Shown piece by piece: positions 6,280-12,938 of a stretch of DNA of 13,238 nucleotides. The notes under the pieces were generated by a model that did not search any database, was not told where the DNA came from, and saw nothing but the letters and a program-made list of their open reading frames with translations. The stretch's first letter is position 1. Each line of letters opens with the position of its first letter. Position numbers and translations under genes: made by a program. The DNA lies in NCBI GenBank assembly GCA_946631075.1, contig CAMOZS010000029.1, forward strand, positions 1 through 13,238, given 5' to 3'. The stretch comes from an uncultured Bacillota bacterium (lineage in GTDB: Bacteria; Bacillota; Clostridia; Peptostreptococcales; Anaerovoracaceae).

Positions 6280-6734
6280 TGCTGTACTTATTATTGATCG
6301 TAGCCGTCCTGGTCCTTGACCGCATAGTCAAGATCGGGGTCAGCACAAACATGCAGCCGGGAGACACCATCCCGGTGATCGAAAATATCTTTCACATCAC
6401 CTATGTTCAGAACACGGGGGCCGCTTTCAGCATGCTTCAGGGCCATCCGACCCTGCTGATCGTATTTCCGGCCATCGTGATCGGCATCGGTATTATTTTT
6501 GTCCTGGTCATGTCCAAGGCCTTCAACCGGATCTTCCTCTTCTCGGTCTCTCTGATCTGCGGAGGAGGGCTGGGTAACCTGACCGACCGCATGGCCCAGG
6601 GCTATGTGACGGATATGTTTGATTTCCGCGTGTTCCCGGTATTCAATGTCGCCGATATCTGCGTCTGCGTCGGATGCGGCCTGCTTATGCTTTACATGAT
6701 CATCGACGCCAACAAGAGCGGGAAAAAGAAATGA
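6279..6734 (+). CDS. lspA: Lipoprotein signal peptidase II
   Basis: This 151-residue membrane aspartyl protease cleaves signal peptides from diacylglyceryl-modified prolipoproteins. Four hydrophobic segments are visible (about 2-18, 57-79, 84-100 and 121-142). The family boxes are LDRIVK (13-18), QNTGAAFSM (44-52), GGGLGNLTDR (95-104), VTDMFDF (110-116) and FNVADICV (122-129). D112 and D126 match the catalytic aspartate pair (D124/D143 in the Pseudomonas enzyme). The ATG overlaps the divIVA stop (TGATG), and there is no strong ribosome-binding site, so translational coupling is likely. Its own stop overlaps the next start in the same way. Length is typical. Confidence 0.97.
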   Translation: MLYLLLIVAVLVLDRIVKIGVSTNMQPGDTIPVIENIFHITYVQNTGAAFSMLQGHPTLLIVFPAIVIGIGIIFVLVMSKAFNRIFLFSVSLICGGGLGNLTDRMAQGYVTDMFDFRVFPVFNVADICVCVGCGLLMLYMIIDANKSGKKK

Positions 6735-7708
6735 CAGACAAACCGGTCGGGACAGAAGAGAAAAGGAAGACAGAGATCCTGGAATGCACCATTCCTCCCC
6801 AGATGGAAGGGGTACGTCTGGACAAGGTCTTATCCGAATCCTACGACGGCCTGTCCAGAAGCTACATCCAAAAGCTGTTCGGCCAGGGATGCATCGAGGT
6901 CGGGGGAGAGGTATGCACGGAGAAGAAGATCAGTGCTGCCGCCGGGCAGACGGTCAGGATCCATTTGCCTGAGCCAAAAAGGCTGAACGTGCAGGGAGAG
7001 GATATCCCTCTGGATATCGTCTACGAGGATGAAGCGGTCCTGGTGGTCAACAAGCCTGCCGGGATGGTGGTCCATCCGGCACCGGGCTCGCCTTCGGGGA
7101 CCCTGGTCAACGCTCTCCTTTACCGGTACGGGGACCAGCTGTCCTCGATCAACGGAGTCCTGAGACCGGGCATCGTCCACCGGATCGATAAAGACACCAG
7201 CGGCCTGCTCATGGTGGCCAGGGACGACCAGGCCCATGAGAGTCTGTCCGCTCAGCTGGCGGAGCACACAATCACCCGCCGCTACCGGGCTATCGTCTGC
7301 GACAATATCAAGGAAGATTCCGGGATCATTGACCGTCCCATAGGCCGGGATCCCCGCAACAGGCTCCGCAACGCGGTCGTCGCCAGCGGAGGCAAGAGGG
7401 CGGTGACCCACTACCGGGTCCTGGAGCGGTTCGGCCGCTACACTCTGGTGGAAGCGGTGCTGGAAACAGGAAGGACCCATCAGATCCGGGTCCACATGGC
7501 TTACATCCGTCACCCTCTGCTGGGGGACTCCCTCTATGGACGGGGATCGGGAAGCGCCGGTGCCCGCAGACAGATGCTGCATGCAGGCATTCTCGGCTTC
7601 AATCATCCGAGAACCGGCGAGTATATGGAGTTTGAGGCGCCCCTTCCCGATGATTTTGAGCGGGTGCTGCAAAAGCTGCGGGATTCCGCTCAAGGCAGCG
7701 GGCGCTGA
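6731..7708 (+). CDS. RluA/RluD-family rRNA pseudouridine synthase
   Basis: This 325-residue enzyme isomerises uridines in rRNA (the RluD type modifies 23S helix 69). An N-terminal extension is followed by an S4 RNA-binding domain (about 27-90, with VRLDKVLSESYDGLSRSYIQ). The catalytic domain begins near 95 with IVYEDEAVLVVNKPAGMVVH (97-116). The signature HRIDKDTSGLLMVARDD lies at 150-166 with catalytic Asp153. GRTHQIRVHMAYIRHPLLGD follows later, as in the family. The ATG at 6731 overlaps the lspA TGA (ATGA); the open frame continues upstream to 6674 but that part is in another frame over lspA codons. lspA-rluD adjacency is common in Bacillota. Which uridines are modified cannot be told from sequence alone. 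Confidence 0.94.
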   Translation: MTDKPVGTEEKRKTEILECTIPPQMEGVRLDKVLSESYDGLSRSYIQKLFGQGCIEVGGEVCTEKKISAAAGQTVRIHLPEPKRLNVQGEDIPLDIVYEDEAVLVVNKPAGMVVHPAPGSPSGTLVNALLYRYGDQLSSINGVLRPGIVHRIDKDTSGLLMVARDDQAHESLSAQLAEHTITRRYRAIVCDNIKEDSGIIDRPIGRDPRNRLRNAVVASGGKRAVTHYRVLERFGRYTLVEAVLETGRTHQIRVHMAYIRHPLLGDSLYGRGSGSAGARRQMLHAGILGFNHPRTGEYMEFEAPLPDDFERVLQKLRDSAQGSGR

Positions 7709-7720
7709 AGCTGCCGGTGA

Positions 7721-7879
7721 TCACAGAGGATCGCCAAAGCGGGGATCGCTCGCGCGGAATTCATCTTTCAGGAATTCCAGACACTGTTCGCAGACGCGAC
7801 CGTTCTTGAACACGAATGTCTCGTACCGGACGCAGCCGCAAAGGCTGCACTTGCAGTTTGGGTGGTGATATTTTTTCAT
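7721..7879 (-). CDS. Small six-cysteine putative zinc-binding protein (52 aa)
   Basis: On the - strand an ATG at 7879 opens a 52-residue frame ending at TGA (7723-7721). It starts MKKYHHPNCKCSLCGC and ends RFGDPL. Six cysteines occur at 9, 11, 14, 16, 30 and 33. C11-x2-C14 and C30-x2-C33 (VCEQCLEF) form two knuckles 15 residues apart, a zinc-ribbon/treble-clef-like pattern, and two His residues precede the first. AAAGGGG lies nine bases before the ATG and a candidate promoter lies upstream (7929-7959). Small sporulation or anti-sigma zinc proteins of the Gin type have a similar two-knuckle layout, but this resemblance is weak. It is convergent with rluD (12 bp between stops) and divergent from the hydrolase gene. 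Function is unknown. Confidence 0.7.
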   Translation of the reverse strand: MKKYHHPNCKCSLCGCVRYETFVFKNGRVCEQCLEFLKDEFRASDPRFGDPL

Positions 7880-7898
7880 TCCGATCAGCCCCTTTCAA

Positions 7899-7911
7899 TG
7901 TAATCACCGGA
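7899..7911 (+). repeat. Direct repeat, copy 1 (TGTAATCACCGGA)
   Basis: This 13-bp sequence recurs at 7998-8010 with one mismatch (12/13). The copies start 99 bp apart and bound the AT-rich divergent region, one just upstream of each gene's ribosome-binding site. They may be operators for a shared regulator or a chance match; no known motif was recognised. Confidence 0.4.
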
Positions 7912-7928
7912 AATAACAATATACAAGA

Positions 7929-7959
7929 ATTATATACTCCTAAAAAAAGAAATATTCAA
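7929..7959 (-). promoter_or_regulatory. Candidate promoter for the small cysteine-rich protein
   Basis: Read on the - strand, TTGAAT (7959-7954) is followed by 19 bp and a perfect TATAAT (7934-7929). A start near 7922 would give a 5' leader of about 43 nt to the ATG at 7879. The 19-bp spacer is longer than optimal; a 17-bp alternative uses the poorer TATATA. The + strand of this AT-rich 148-bp region has only weak promoter candidates (two TGTAAT boxes at 7977 and 7998, without good -35 boxes). Confidence 0.4.
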
Positions 7960-7997
7960 CCATAAATCCCAGAAAATGTAATGAAATATCCATTTTT

Positions 7998-8010
7998 TGT
8001 AATCAACGGA
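7998..8010 (+). repeat. Direct repeat, copy 2 (TGTAATCAACGGA)
   Basis: This is the second copy of the 13-bp repeat at 7899-7911, differing at one position. It lies two bases before the AAGGAGG of the alpha/beta-hydrolase gene, so a protein or RNA bound here could block transcription or ribosome access. Confidence 0.4.
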
Positions 8011-8027
8011 TAAGGAGGAAGGCGATC

Positions 8028-8888
8028 ATGTACGAAACCTTCACACTGAGACAGACCGGGAAGGGGATCATCGAAGGCCAGCACTGGCCGGTGGACCATC
8101 CCCGCTGTGTGGTATGCATCATCCACGGGATCGGAGAATACGGCGGCCGCTACGAAAGGGTGGCCGGCAGATTCAATGAAGCCGGATACGCCGTCATTGC
8201 CATGGACCTGAGAGGACACGGTCATTCCATGAACAAGTGGGGTCACTGCGCGCCCAGAACGGAGATCATGGATGACATCAGCGCCCTGATCACCTACGCC
8301 CAGCTGACCTATAAGGATGTCCCCCTCATCCTCTACGGACACAGCATGGGAGGAAACATCGGCCTGGACTACCGGCGGCGGGGCGGCCTGAACGATGTTC
8401 CCGCGGCCTATATCATCACGGCTCCCTGGATCCGGCTGGCAAGGCCCATCCCGGCAGCCCTCTATTATCTGATGAAGGGGATGGCAAAGATCAGGCCTTC
8501 CATGATCCTCAGCTCCGCCGTAGACGAATCCAAGCTGGGCAATCCGGAAAACGTCCTTCCCTACAATGACAACCCCATGGTCCACAACAAGATCTCCGCC
8601 CTGTGCGCAGTCGAAGGATTCGAGATCGGCCGGGGCCTTGAGCGGGGGACCCTGGCGGAAAGCGGCAGGGCAGACCATATCCCCATGCTGCTCATGCACG
8701 GGACTGACGATCAGATCTGCGACATCACAGGAACGCAAAAGCTGGCCCAGCGTATAACCCGCCAGGGCCAGCCTGTAGAATACATAGAATGGGAGGGCCT
8801 CTATCACGAGATCCATAACGGAGGACCCGATAGCACAGGAGATGAAGTCATCGACAAGATGGTGGACTTCATCGGGACCTTCTGCTGA
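8028..8888 (+). CDS. Alpha/beta-hydrolase, monoacylglycerol lipase/lysophospholipase type
   Basis: This 286-residue serine hydrolase belongs to the 'hydrolase_4' group, which cleaves monoacylglycerols, lysophospholipids or similar esters. Visible motifs are the oxyanion-side HGIGEYGGRYERVA (33-46), DLRGHGHS (60-67) and the nucleophile elbow GHSMGG with Ser106. Asp228 in MHGTDDQICD and His260 in GLYHEIHN are the likely acid and base. There is no signal peptide, so it should be cytosolic. The lid region is about 130-200. The start has a strong AAGGAGG (8012-8018). The gene is transcribed alone, divergent from the small cysteine-rich gene and convergent with rqcH, with only 6 bp between stop codons. 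The substrate cannot be assigned. Confidence 0.93.
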   Translation: MYETFTLRQTGKGIIEGQHWPVDHPRCVVCIIHGIGEYGGRYERVAGRFNEAGYAVIAMDLRGHGHSMNKWGHCAPRTEIMDDISALITYAQLTYKDVPLILYGHSMGGNIGLDYRRRGGLNDVPAAYIITAPWIRLARPIPAALYYLMKGMAKIRPSMILSSAVDESKLGNPENVLPYNDNPMVHNKISALCAVEGFEIGRGLERGTLAESGRADHIPMLLMHGTDDQICDITGTQKLAQRITRQGQPVEYIEWEGLYHEIHNGGPDSTGDEVIDKMVDFIGTFC

Positions 8889-8894
8889 TAGGCC

Positions 8895-10640
8895 TTACCG
8901 TCCGGCGTCCGGATCCGGGACCTTGGGATCGACGTAGAGAGTTTTATTATGAGTGAAAATGACCATGCCGGGGCGAGCTCCGGCTGGTTTTTTTACGTGG
9001 CGGACCTTGGTGTAGTCCACGGGGACATTGCCGGAGGCGCTGGCCTTGCTGTGGAAGGCGGCGATCTGAGCCGCTTCGGCAAGATCCTCATCCGTAGGCT
9101 CATCCCGGTCCAGGAGCAGGATCACGTGGGAGCCGGGGATATCCTTGGTATGGAACCAGAGGTCGGTCCCCGAGGCCCGCTTCAGGGTCAGCCAGTCGTT
9201 CTCCTTGTTGTTGCGGCCGGCCAGAACGGTCTTGCCTGAGGAGATCCGGTAGCTGTAGGGGGAGGGCTTGGCCTTCTTTCTGGGCTGATTCCCCTTCTTG
9301 CGGTAACGGATCAGACCGGCGTCCACAAGCTCCGCCCGGATCAGGTCCAGCTCCTCGATGGAAGCAGCCCGCTCAGCGAAGGACAGGACTGATTCCAGAT
9401 AGGAGATCTCCTTGCGGGTCTCTTCCATCTGGTGGGTCTTCTCGTGGATGGCCGTCCGGGCCTTGCCATACTTCTTATAGTAGTTCTGGGCATTGCGGGA
9501 AGGGCTGAATCGGGGATCCAGAGGGATGGTGACCTGGCTGCCGTCGTAGTAGCTGGTCACGGTGACCTTATCCGCTCCCGGCTGGACCAGGTGGAGGTTT
9601 GCTGTCAGCAGCTCCCCGTAGAGCCGATGCTGGTCCGCCTTCTCCGCCTTCTGAAGGTCATCGCCCAGCCTTTGCAGCTTCAGCCTGGACTTGTCCAGAG
9701 CTGCCCGGATGACCCGCTGCAGGTCGTTGGACTTCTGTCGGATGGTGTTGGACGACTCCCTGTGGACGAAGAAATACTCCGCCGCCTCGCTTAAGCTGTC
9801 GAAGGGCAAAGGCTGGAAAGTGGGGTCCGATTCATAGAGGGAGAGGGGGGTGATGTGAAAATCCGCCGGCCGTCCTTCCCCGTTCAGATAGACCACCGGC
9901 CGGGTCCTCTCTTCCCGGACCTGACTGATCATCTCCTGGAGGGCGTCATAAGTCCTGTCCGGATCGAAACCGGATCCGGTTGCCTGGTCCCCGCCGAAAC
10001 CGGCATTGGCCAGAGTCTGGGCCAGGGCAGGGGAGATCCCCTGGATCCCGTCCAGAAGGTCCCGCTCCGGCTGGAACTCGTTGGTCACCATGGTCCGGAT
10101 CTGGTCAGCGGTCACTTCGGTGAAGGGAGTCTTGTGCTGGAGGGGAGGGTATTCGTAGGGCTTGCCGGGGATCAGCTGGCGGGCCCGGTTGACATCGATG
10201 GACACGTGCTTGATGCAGTCGATGATCCGGCCCGTTCCCATGTCGACCAGGAGGATGTTGCTGTGTTTGCCCATGATCTCGATGATGATCTTGCGGTTAA
10301 CAGAAAACCCCATTTCGTCTACAGTCTCCAGAGAGATCTCCAGGATCCTGTCCTTCTCATGCTGCTCGACGGCCACGATCCGGGCCGCCCCAAGGTGCTT
10401 TCGCATGACCATGCAGAAGACCGGCGGGACCGTTGGATTTTCAGGGGCTTTGTCGATCAGGTAGACTGCGCTGTGGTTTCCTGCAGCCGACATGAACAGC
10501 CGCTTCCTGCCCCGCTGGGTGTGGATGCTCAGCAGGAGCTGTTCGGGGGTCGGCTGATATATTTTTTCGATCTTGCCCAGCAGAAGCTCTCTCCTGAGTT
10601 CCTCCGCCGCGGCAAAGGTGACCATTCCGTCAAATGACAT
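8895..10640 (-). CDS. rqcH: RqcH (NFACT/Rqc2 family) ribosome quality-control protein
   Basis: This 581-residue protein, often annotated as fibronectin-binding, binds obstructed 50S subunits with peptidyl-tRNA and recruits tRNA-Ala to add alanine tails that mark the chain for decay. The NFACT-N domain (1 to about 180) starts MSFDGMVTFAAAEEL, has D97-R98 in HEKDRILEI, the residues required for tailing in Bacillus RqcH, and EIMGKHSN (121-128). An HhH-like segment lies near 190-220 (GIQGISPALAQTL). Coiled coils cover about 297-340 and 385-430, with the hallmark LDPRFSPSRNAQNYYKKYGK at 374-393. The NFACT-R domain (about 460-560) has AGRNNKENDWLTLK and DLWFHTKDIPGSHVIL. The start is supported by AGAGAGGA 6-7 bases upstream. 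It is divergent from yicC, a common clostridial layout. Confidence 0.97.
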   Translation of the reverse strand: MSFDGMVTFAAAEELRRELLLGKIEKIYQPTPEQLLLSIHTQRGRKRLFMSAAGNHSAVYLIDKAPENPTVPPVFCMVMRKHLGAARIVAVEQHEKDRILEISLETVDEMGFSVNRKIIIEIMGKHSNILLVDMGTGRIIDCIKHVSIDVNRARQLIPGKPYEYPPLQHKTPFTEVTADQIRTMVTNEFQPERDLLDGIQGISPALAQTLANAGFGGDQATGSGFDPDRTYDALQEMISQVREERTRPVVYLNGEGRPADFHITPLSLYESDPTFQPLPFDSLSEAAEYFFVHRESSNTIRQKSNDLQRVIRAALDKSRLKLQRLGDDLQKAEKADQHRLYGELLTANLHLVQPGADKVTVTSYYDGSQVTIPLDPRFSPSRNAQNYYKKYGKARTAIHEKTHQMEETRKEISYLESVLSFAERAASIEELDLIRAELVDAGLIRYRKKGNQPRKKAKPSPYSYRISSGKTVLAGRNNKENDWLTLKRASGTDLWFHTKDIPGSHVILLLDRDEPTDEDLAEAAQIAAFHSKASASGNVPVDYTKVRHVKKPAGARPGMVIFTHNKTLYVDPKVPDPDAGR

Positions 10641-10671
10641 AGGTATCCTCTCTTTGTGATGGGAAATTGCG

Positions 10672-10701
10672 GTTGTACTTTTGCTTTTCTTTCATTACAA
10701 T
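10672..10701. promoter_or_regulatory. Divergent rqcH/yicC promoter region with overlapping head-on elements
   Basis: On the + strand TTGTAC (10673-10678), 17 bp, TACAAT (10696-10701) would start yicC near 10708. On the - strand TTGTAA (10700-10695), 17 bp, TACAAC (10677-10672) would start rqcH near 10665. Each -35 overlaps the opposite -10 through an inverted TTGTA/TACAA pair. An alternative + promoter is TTGCTT (10681-10686), 18 bp, TATAGT (10705-10710). Confidence 0.45.
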
Positions 10702-10737
10702 AGGTATAGTATCATAAAAAAGGAAATGGAGAAAGCT

Positions 10738-11622
10738 ATGGTAAAAAGTATGACCGGCTTCGGCCGGGGAGAATATACAGACGGCAAGAGAAACGTGACC
10801 GCTGAGATCCGGACCGTGAACCACAGGTACGCGGACATCACCGTGAAGATGCCCAAGAGGTATTCCTTCGCCGAGGAGACGGTCAAGTCTCTGGTCAAGG
10901 AGAAGATTCGCCGGGGCAAGGCGGAGGTTTCCATCATATTCGAAAACCTGACGGAAACGGACGTGACCGTCCGCCTGAACACGCCGGTGGCAGAGCAGTA
11001 TCTGAAGAACCTCAAGGAACTGCAGGAGACCTACGGCCTGGCAGGGGAGATCGACGTGAAGCTGATCGCCTCCATGCCGGACGTCCTGAGGGCCGTCCCC
11101 GATGTGGAGGATGAGGATGAGATCACCGCCGCCATCTCCGAGGCGGTCAGACAGGCAGCCGCGGCAAACGACGCCATGCGGCAGGTGGAAGGCCAGCGTC
11201 TGGCCGAGGACCTGTTGAAGAGGGGAGAACTGGTCCGTTCCATCGTGGACAGGATAGGAGAGAGAGCTCCTCTGGTCGCCCAGGAATATGTACAGAAGCT
11301 GAACGACCGGATCAGCGAGTTGCTGGACGGAGAAGCTGAGATCCCGGCCGACCGGATCCTGACCGAGGCGGCCATCTTCGCCGACAAGGCCAACATCACT
11401 GAGGAACTGGTTCGCCTGGACAGCCACATGAAACAGCTGGCCCAGATTTTGAACGGTTCCGAAGGTCCTGTGGGTAAGAAACTGGACTTCCTGGTCCAGG
11501 AGATGAACCGGGAGGCCAACACCATCGGCTCCAAGGCCAACGACCTGGAGATCACCTCCTGCATGCTTGAGGCCAAGAGCGAGATCGAGAAGATCCGGGA
11601 ACAGGTACAGAACATCGAATAA
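10738..11622 (+). CDS. yicC: YicC/YloC-family endoribonuclease
   Basis: This 294-residue protein of the YicC family has been reported as an endoribonuclease acting in sRNA and mRNA decay (E. coli YicC, Bacillus YloC). The N-terminal signature is MVKSMTGFGRGEY, followed by EIRTVNHRYADITVKMPKRY. The conserved C-terminal domain ends with FLVQEMNREANTIGSKANDL (251-270) and the helix that follows. Central residues about 150-235 are helical and charged. The ATG at 10738 has TGGAGAAAG just before it (10727-10735) and gives the standard N-terminus; an upstream ATG at 10726 has its purine tract too close. It heads a group with gmk and rpoZ as in many Bacillota, but remA, commonly between yicC and gmk, is absent. 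Confidence 0.95.
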   Translation: MVKSMTGFGRGEYTDGKRNVTAEIRTVNHRYADITVKMPKRYSFAEETVKSLVKEKIRRGKAEVSIIFENLTETDVTVRLNTPVAEQYLKNLKELQETYGLAGEIDVKLIASMPDVLRAVPDVEDEDEITAAISEAVRQAAAANDAMRQVEGQRLAEDLLKRGELVRSIVDRIGERAPLVAQEYVQKLNDRISELLDGEAEIPADRILTEAAIFADKANITEELVRLDSHMKQLAQILNGSEGPVGKKLDFLVQEMNREANTIGSKANDLEITSCMLEAKSEIEKIREQVQNIE

Positions 11623-11635
11623 TACAAATCCGGCC

Positions 11636-11664
11636 TTGATGCGGACCGGCTCCGGTGTTATAAT
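11636..11664 (+). promoter_or_regulatory. Strong extended -10 promoter of gmk-rpoZ with palindromic spacer
   Basis: TTGATG (11636-11641), a 17-bp spacer, and TATAAT (11659-11664) preceded by TG-T (extended -10, 11656-11658). The predicted start is near 11671, giving a leader of about 37 nt to the gmk ATG. The spacer holds the perfect inverted repeat ACCGG-CT-CCGGT (11645-11656), centred at 11650.5 against a spacer centre of 11650. It lies in the 85-nt gap after yicC. Confidence 0.65.
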
Positions 11665-11707
11665 ATTAAGCTGACATCAAGCGCCTGCAAGATCGATAGG
11701 AGTGAAT

Positions 11708-12283
11708 ATGGACAAGGGAAAACTCTTTATCATTTCCGGACCATCGGGCACAGGGAAGGGCACCATATGCAAGAGACTGCTGGAGACGGACCCTGACCTG
11801 CGTCTTTCTGTGTCGGTGACGACCAGGGCTCCGCGGGAGGGCGAGCAGGAAGGCAGAGAATATTTCTTCATCAGCGAGGAACGCTACCTGCAGCTGCTGG
11901 AAGAAGGAGGACTGCTGGAGCACGCCAGCGTCTACGGCAAGACCATGTACGGGACGCCCAGGCAGCCGGTCATGGACTGGCTGGACCAGGGTCTGGACGT
12001 GATCCTGGAGATCGATGTCCAGGGAGCATTCCAGGTGCGGGAGAATTACCCCGAATGCATCCTGATCTTCATTCTTCCTCCGTCGATGGAGGAGCTGAGG
12101 AAGCGGATCATGGGCCGGGGCTCCGAAACAGAGGAGACCATGGCCGCCCGGCTGGGAGAAGCCGAGAGGGAGATCCAGCTTTCCGAACGCTATGACCACC
12201 GGGTCGTCAACGGAGACCTGGAGCAGGCGGTCGCCGAAGTGCGGCGGATCATGAACGACGAAAGAACAGAAGGAGGTCTGTAA
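11708..12283 (+). CDS. gmk: Guanylate kinase
   Basis: This 191-residue enzyme transfers phosphate from ATP to GMP (or dGMP), feeding GTP and (p)ppGpp pools. The P-loop is GPSGTGKGT (11-19). The GMP-binding part contains TTRAPREGEQEGREYFFIS (38-56) with Arg40 and Arg43, and VYGKTMYGTP (75-84). EIDVQGAFQV (101-110) is the usual Asp-containing strand, and LPPSMEELRKRIMGRGSE (123-140) is the lid region. The ATG at 11708 is chosen because AGGAG lies at 11698-11702; the GTG at 11702 overlaps that site. Its stop lies one base before rpoZ, whose ribosome-binding site is inside gmk. Length is normal. Confidence 0.98.
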   Translation: MDKGKLFIISGPSGTGKGTICKRLLETDPDLRLSVSVTTRAPREGEQEGREYFFISEERYLQLLEEGGLLEHASVYGKTMYGTPRQPVMDWLDQGLDVILEIDVQGAFQVRENYPECILIFILPPSMEELRKRIMGRGSETEETMAARLGEAEREIQLSERYDHRVVNGDLEQAVAEVRRIMNDERTEGGL

Positions 12284-12284
12284 A

Positions 12285-12482
12285 ATGTTATATCCATCCA
12301 TCAATACCATCAGAACCAAGGCGGACAGCAGATACACCCTGGTGATCCTCGCGGCCAAGAGAGCCAGAGACATCATCGACGGCATGCCCAAGCTGACCGA
12401 GAAGGACGTAGACAAGCCGGTCTCCATCGCGGCCAACGAGATCGCGGAGGATCTGATCACCTACAGAGAGGCGGAGGAGTAA
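12285..12482 (+). CDS. rpoZ: RNA polymerase omega subunit
   Basis: This 65-residue omega subunit helps assemble RNA polymerase by clamping the beta' C-terminus. MLYPSINTIRTKADSRYTLV is followed by the family hallmark ILAAKRARDI (21-30, AKRAR at 24-28), and PVSIAANEIAEDLITY (45-60) matches the conserved second helix. It is shorter than Proteobacterial omegas, as usual in Clostridia. AAGGAGG at 12270-12276, inside the gmk end, sets the start. gmk-rpoZ linkage is conserved and ties guanylate supply to transcription. It is followed by 102 nt without a gene; no convincing terminator was seen there (TTGTAA at 12514 with a poor -10 is the only promoter hint). Confidence 0.97.
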   Translation: MLYPSINTIRTKADSRYTLVILAAKRARDIIDGMPKLTEKDVDKPVSIAANEIAEDLITYREAEE

Positions 12483-12584
12483 GGTCCAGCCGGCCTGCGC
12501 CACTGTTATGATCTTGTAACACGACGGCACTTTCTCTGTAAGAAAATGGCGAATGTCATTATTCTGGAGAGGAGGTGCTTTTTG

Positions 12585-12926
12585 ATGGACGAAACGTTGG
12601 TCATTAAGATCAGGGGAAACGTGTACGCGGTCCCGTTCGGGGAGATCGTGTATCTGGAGAACCGTCTTCGGAAGATCCGGCTCTGTCTGAAGGGGAGAGA
12701 GCTGGAATTCTACGGAACCTTTGACAGCGTTCTGCAAAGGCTGGACGGGCGCTTTCTGCTATGCAGCAGGAGCTTCATCCTGAATAAGGATCACATACGG
12801 GCAATGCGGCAAAGCGGTCAATATGAGATCCTGATGGACAACGGAGAACGCCTGCCGTTTAGCAAGAAAATATTCGAGCGGGCGAAGAATGAATTCGATG
12901 CCTATCTGCGGGCAAAATTGCAATAA
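12585..12926 (+). CDS. Stand-alone LytTR-type DNA-binding protein
   Basis: This 113-residue protein is almost entirely one LytTR domain, the DNA-binding module of AgrA/LytR-type response regulators. Visible features are VYAVPFGEIVYLENRLRKIR (13-32), LEFYGTFDSVLQRLDGRFLL (40-59), CSRSFILNKDHIRAM (60-74, like the usual R-S-x-I-x-N) and GERLPFSKKIFERAKNEFDA (87-106). It has no receiver domain, transmembrane helix or sensor partner in view, so its activity must be set by expression level, another protein or a ligand. ATG 12585 is preferred because AGAGGAGG lies at 12568-12575; the open frame to ATG 12546 has no such site. It sits alone between rpoZ and rpsB, perhaps cotranscribed with rpoZ. Confidence 0.85.
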   Translation: MDETLVIKIRGNVYAVPFGEIVYLENRLRKIRLCLKGRELEFYGTFDSVLQRLDGRFLLCSRSFILNKDHIRAMRQSGQYEILMDNGERLPFSKKIFERAKNEFDAYLRAKLQ

Positions 12927-12938
12927 AACAGTTGCAAT
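12917..12938 (+). repeat. Tandem TTGCAAT direct repeat at the lytTR/rpsB junction
   Basis: TTGCAAT occurs at 12918-12924 and 12932-12938 (14-bp period). The first copy is part of the perfect palindrome ATTGCAAT and covers the end of the LytTR gene; the second is the -35 of the putative rpsB promoter. Confidence 0.45.

Noticed and set aside
7832..7848. Perfect hairpin GCAGCC-GCAAA-GGCTGC as a rluD terminator
   Set aside because: The T-run (7871-7876) is 22 nt away, and the stem is explained by the codons for the CSLCGC cysteine motif on the - strand.
7973..7996. AAAATG/CATTTT inverted repeat before the hydrolase gene as an operator or terminator
   Set aside because: Only a 6-bp AT stem with a 12-nt loop in AT-rich DNA; too weak to call.
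8908..8920. CCGGATCCGG palindrome at the end of rqcH as a bidirectional terminator
   Set aside because: No adjacent T-run on either strand, and it is part of the rqcH coding sequence.
9855..10637. 260-residue + strand open frame inside rqcH
   Set aside because: Lies wholly opposite the NFACT domain of rqcH, with no start signal and no recognisable domain.
12483..12584. Promoter or terminator between rpoZ and the LytTR gene
   Set aside because: Only a TTGTAA box with a poor -10 (TGTAAG) and no stable stem; not enough to call either.
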